Assembly: GCA_963978895.1 (NCBI GenBank)
Contig: OZ022238.1
Span: forward strand, 5,112,588 to 5,176,587
Origin: Erpobdella octoculata
Lineage: Eukaryota; Annelida; Clitellata; Hirudinida; Erpobdellidae
Length of the DNA stretch: 64,000 bases
Direction of reading: 5' to 3'
A program made the translations under genes and the position numbers. Every line of letters starts with the position of its first letter. Within the stretch, counting starts at the first letter, position 1. Positions 61,021 to 64,000 of this stretch are shown piece after piece. Below the pieces are notes generated by a model. That model ran no database searches, was not told the DNA's origin, and saw only the letters and a program-made list of their open reading frames with translations.

Positions 61021-61365
61021 CATATCTTCAGGTATTTTTTACTGCTGATAGATCGCTAATAAATAGACAAATGTGAACGTTTGTTAGTTTTATTGGCTTA
61101 CTAAAGTTTCTATAGTAATTTATATAATATTTATATGGTTATCTAATTGTTCGCTAGGGGATTATACGCATTGAATCTGGGACCGCGTGTCTCTTATGAT
61201 TGAAAATAGACCCACGAGTACATAATTGTCTTTACAAGATTTATAACTATTACATAAAATGTTTACAAACTAGTAACCGTTGTTCACAATCAGGCCAAGG
61301 AATGGCCGGTAACAACAACCGATAAACTAAGAAATAAATTCCTAAAACAAAAACAAAAAACTTAC

Positions 61366-61534
61366 AATGAACCCACAGGCGTAATGCTTGTTTGACGGTG
61401 GCAGGAATATCATTGGATGCCTGACAGACGAGAGGTCCTCTACAGTGCCGTGAAACATTTTCCAGGTGCAGATCTTCTCCATCAAGGGACCAGCTCGCCC
61501 CCGCAATTTGACCCGTAAAATTAAGAGCATTAGT
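61366..61534 (-). CDS. Ig-domain protein, exon for second half of Ig2 (start unresolved)
   Basis: The frame encodes GASWSLDGEDLHLENVSR, CRGPLVCQASNDIP and ATVKQALRLWVH, the second half of the second Ig domain with its second Cys and the typical ASN.xP sequence. The donor is CATT|GTAAGT at 61366, and its phase joins the Ig3 exon to give VHFTPKI, as in lachesin/DIP proteins. The 5' border is a problem: no AG acceptor in the phase needed by the preceding exon lies between the conserved residues and the in-frame stop at 61535-61537. A non-canonical acceptor, a small unseen exon or a sequence error are possible. Coordinates give the open frame, not a proven exon. Confidence 0.65.
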
Positions 61535-62127
61535 TTAATTACTTGGCATTTATTAATAGCTGGTTTGGAAATATATTACATTTATTGACAAATTTAGAAA
61601 AAAAAATATAATGTTAAAACCAAAACAATCTCCGTTGGGAATAATTTCTTTGTTCAATATCCGAATCAAACATTCCCTACTGAGATGCCATCAACACCTG
61701 AGCTGTGCTGATTAATTCTGAATATGAAGCATAATGAGCATGGCTTTTAAATATAACAAGAGTGTAAAATCAGACCTCAGAAAGCAATAAAATATCTACT
61801 ATTTCTATTTAAAATTGAAAAAAATTTGTAAAAACTAGGCTGAAATTTCAGCTCATTGAATTTAATGAGTTAAATCTCTAGAGCGTAGTACTCTGGGTAC
61901 ATGGACAAATATTTGTTTTCCAAATTTTGAATGGGCTGGTGATAAAATTTAATTATTGATTTATTAAGTTTTGAAACAAATAATTATACTCGATTAATTT
62001 ATTTAATAATAAAGTTGCTTTGAGAAAAGCGTTTTTCTGTGAACAAGCGTAATTTAAATTAGATCTTAACTTTGTAGCAAAAAACTCTTACAGTAGTAGT
62101 TAGTGCAATTGTTTGAATAACACTTAC

Positions 62128-62310
62128 TCTGGTTGAAGTTACTCGACGGGTCAGCTATCATCTGACAGTCCGGATTTTCATCTTCTTTCAGTCTGTACCA
62201 CGTGATCTGTGGCTCGGGGGCGCCTGACGCTGTGCATCTGAGAGTAACGTTGGAGCCCTCTTTTACAATGACATCATCGCTGGTCTCTTCGATGATGATT
62301 TTTGGCAGAA
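62128..62310 (-). CDS. Ig-domain protein, exon for first half of Ig2
   Basis: Acceptor ATAACAG before 62310, donor A|GTAAGTG after 62128. It encodes [39 protein letters not shown] and a polar stretch. EETS.D..V.EGSNVTL.C..G.P.P.ITW is highly characteristic of the second Ig domain of lachesin/DIP/neurotrimin proteins. Phases fit the Ig1 exon exactly. Confidence 0.92.
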
Positions 62311-62595
62311 CTGTTATACAACATATAGAGCACTGAAATGTATGTTGAACTGCTATGAAAAAAGCATATAGTTAAGACAGCCATTGTACTACGGTCAAAA
62401 AATATTAACTAACAATTTGTTATTATATTAATATAAATAGCATACAAAATAATGTTAAAAAAGACTGCATCAGTTAAAAGTAAAACCAGCAACAAAAACA
62501 AATAATATCTTATCCACCAATTTAACAGCTAATTGATGTTTTCTAAACAACTCAAACTATATTTTAAGATAGAAATATAATGTACTAATCAGAAC

Positions 62596-62800
62596 CTTTA
62601 ACGAACAAATTAACGGTTTTCTTCCTGATTGGGTTTGTATTGACAGTACAAAGGTAGCTACCAGCGTCGCTGTCTTTGACCTGAGTTATCTGAAGATTCC
62701 AGTCCTTAACGTCCATTCTGACTACGGAAAATCTCTGGTCGTCGATGACTCGCCGGTCTTCGTATGTCAGTGGCAGTGAGTGTTTGTCTATCCATGCCAC
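62596..62800 (-). CDS. Ig-domain protein, exon for second half of Ig1
   Basis: Acceptor TTTCACAG at 62801, donor G|GTTCTG at 62595. It encodes VAWIDKHSLPL, then RFSVVRMDVKDWNLQI, QVKDSDAGSYLCTVNTNPI and VNLFVK: core Trp, second Cys and the C-terminal strand of a V-set domain. In DIP/lachesin proteins this domain makes the homophilic or Dpr-type contact. VNT.P is typical of the family. Confidence 0.93.
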
Positions 62801-62889
62801 CTGTGAAAGTATGTCTACCCGTGTCTTCGTGATAGTCTACGTAATGTTTGTCCGACAGTTTTCGTATGTGTGTATGAATACGTTATGGT

Positions 62890-62985
62890 CGGTGGCTCAT
62901 TAGTAAGCGCACTTGCATTTAGGCAAGGGGGTGTTGCCGTAGACACGTGGGTTCGATTCCTGGTATTGTTGTTGTATGAATACGT
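62890..62985 (+). mobile_element. Short tRNA-like SINE head in an intron
   Basis: GGTGGCTCATTAGTAAGCGC resembles an A-box and GTGGGTTCGATTCCTGG is a good B-box about 45 bases later, so the head is like a tRNA with a long variable arm. Only about 90 bases are recognisable. Confidence 0.5.
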
Positions 62986-63290
62986 GTGTTATGCCCTAGC
63001 TCAAAGGTGTTGTTATAAGTGCAAACTGCAAAACTTTTAAAATTTAGTAAAGGTTTTTTTCAACTCTTTGATGTTTTGGTGAACAAATGTATTGGTGAAC
63101 CGAAAAAACAGCTAAAATTAGATAACTATTTGAATAATTCAGTCAGATAAAGTTTTTCGTCAAGGCCTTTAACCGATAAACATTTTTAAACAGCAAAAAG
63201 TTATTCTGCTTGTGATTTTGTTCATCGTGATTATAAGTTAATATTAAAAATCTGTGAATGTTGATACAAATAAAAAAGTAGATAGTTTAC

Positions 63291-63397
63291 CTTATTATCG
63301 GAAAGATATTGAATGGCACATGGAAGAACAGCCATCTGCCCTTCAAGAACTGTTACGTTAGATGTTTCCACGTCAAATATTGGTCCCAATGTAACAA
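63291..63397 (-). CDS. Ig-domain protein, exon for first half of Ig1
   Basis: Acceptor TTTCCAG at 63398, donor AAG|GTAAAC after 63291. It encodes VTLGPIFDVETSNVTVLEGQ and MAVLPCAIQYLSDNK, which joins in phase 0 to VAWID in the next exon. This places the first Cys and the core Trp in the normal order for Ig1. Confidence 0.93.
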
Positions 63398-63559
63398 CTG
63401 GAAAAATTTTATTTAAAATTTGAAAGTTTCGAATTTGAATTTTTTTTATGTCTCAAGGTTTTGTTTCTGTTACAACAAAATAATTTTTAAATATTATAAT
63501 CGTTTTTCATTTCAAGAATTGAAGTCATACAAAATATAAGCACCAATCTTGATCATTAC

Positions 63560-63625
63560 CGTTTTCATCATAGGACTCGTCTTCGTATTCATGGTAGTCA
63601 TACCCGGTGTCTCCCTCAGTTTGAC
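63560..63625 (-). CDS. Ig-domain protein, acidic Tyr-rich linker exon
   Basis: Acceptor TTATTGCAG ending at 63626, donor G|GTAATG after 63560. The 66-base exon encodes GQTEGDTGYDYHEYED plus ESYDEN, between the expected signal peptide (outside the window) and Ig1. Its phases fit the downstream exon. Tyrosines set in acidic surroundings are a typical context for sulfation in secreted proteins, so this may be a sulfated segment. That modification is inference. Confidence 0.82.
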
Positions 63626-64000
63626 CTGCAATAAAAATTTTGTGGATGCAGTTTGTCTAATCCCGAAATCATATGCGAAAACTTCAAAAAAGGTAGGTTG
63701 ACATATATCACATGACTATTCTTTTTGTTTTCTCTTTTCAAATCACCAAATACCAATATAATATTATACATCCTAGTGCATATTTAGTTATAATTTAACA
63801 ATCTAGTTTAAGTATTATCAAATTTCATTTTTAGAAACTGTTTTAATAAGACCGAAATTGTCTAAGGCTGGTTTATTGAGGTCAACCTCGTTTGTTGATG
63901 ATGAAATTTTTCACAAACATTTTCAATAGAGACTTGTCATAAACAGAATGAGTTTGATAAACTTTTTTATTAAGTTGGATTATCTTTATAAGCTATAAAT
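63626..64000. other. Intron of the Ig gene, 5' exons beyond the window
   Basis: AT-rich; no exon seen. The signal-peptide exon must lie further right. Confidence 0.5.

Overview
This is animal nuclear DNA. It is AT-rich, has spliced genes with GT..AG introns, and carries many retrotransposons, tRNA-derived SINEs and microsatellites. No bacterial or organellar gene is visible. The pairing of a lachesin/DIP-like immunoglobulin gene with a degenerin (DEG/ENaC) channel family, plus a Ty3/Gypsy element with integrase placed directly after protease, fits an invertebrate, most likely a protostome. I cannot name the species.

The main host content, positions 3.6 to 46.1 kb, is an array of six DEG/ENaC-type channel genes, all on the minus strand and all without introns in the coding region. 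Five are intact (3584-5164, 21948-23543, 26200-27798, 33179-34777, 44500-46092; 526-532 codons). One is a pseudogene (17074-18670) with a 2-base frameshift and a nonsense codon. All five intact genes have a conserved non-coding block about 300-550 bases upstream of the start codon; the pseudogene lacks it. The genes at 26.2 and 33.2 kb lie in a segmental duplication of more than 4 kb that also copied a dead CR1-like LINE.

Mobile elements fill the spaces between genes. At 0.2-1.6 kb is a LINE fragment with a (TAA)n tail. At 7.9-8.6 kb is a TTAA-flanked inverted-repeat element, followed at 8.6-12.3 kb by a piggyBac-like element that contains a nested LINE and a nested SINE. At 14.2-16.6 kb are a (TA)n tract, a dispersed element with a GC-rich end, and 1.08 kb of almost perfect (CACT)n. 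At 36.1-41.5 kb is a Ty3/Gypsy-type LTR retrotransposon with 350-bp LTRs and a 5-bp target duplication. It keeps gag, protease and integrase but has no reverse transcriptase, and its integrase is split by a 1.4-kb foldback-like element whose inverted repeats are themselves made of short tandem repeats. SINE copies are scattered throughout.

The right end (54.0-63.7 kb, minus strand) holds the last seven recognisable exons of a three-immunoglobulin-domain cell-surface or secreted protein of the lachesin/DIP/neurotrimin type. Its 5' exons, with the signal peptide, lie beyond the window. Its largest intron contains an array of 0.66-1.1-kb tandem repeats (55.3-58.9 kb) carrying an exon-like open frame that ends at a good splice donor, and a SINE insertion whose empty site survives in a sister repeat.

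The channel genes and the immunoglobulin gene have no evident functional link. The channels look like a locally expanding, diversifying receptor-channel family.
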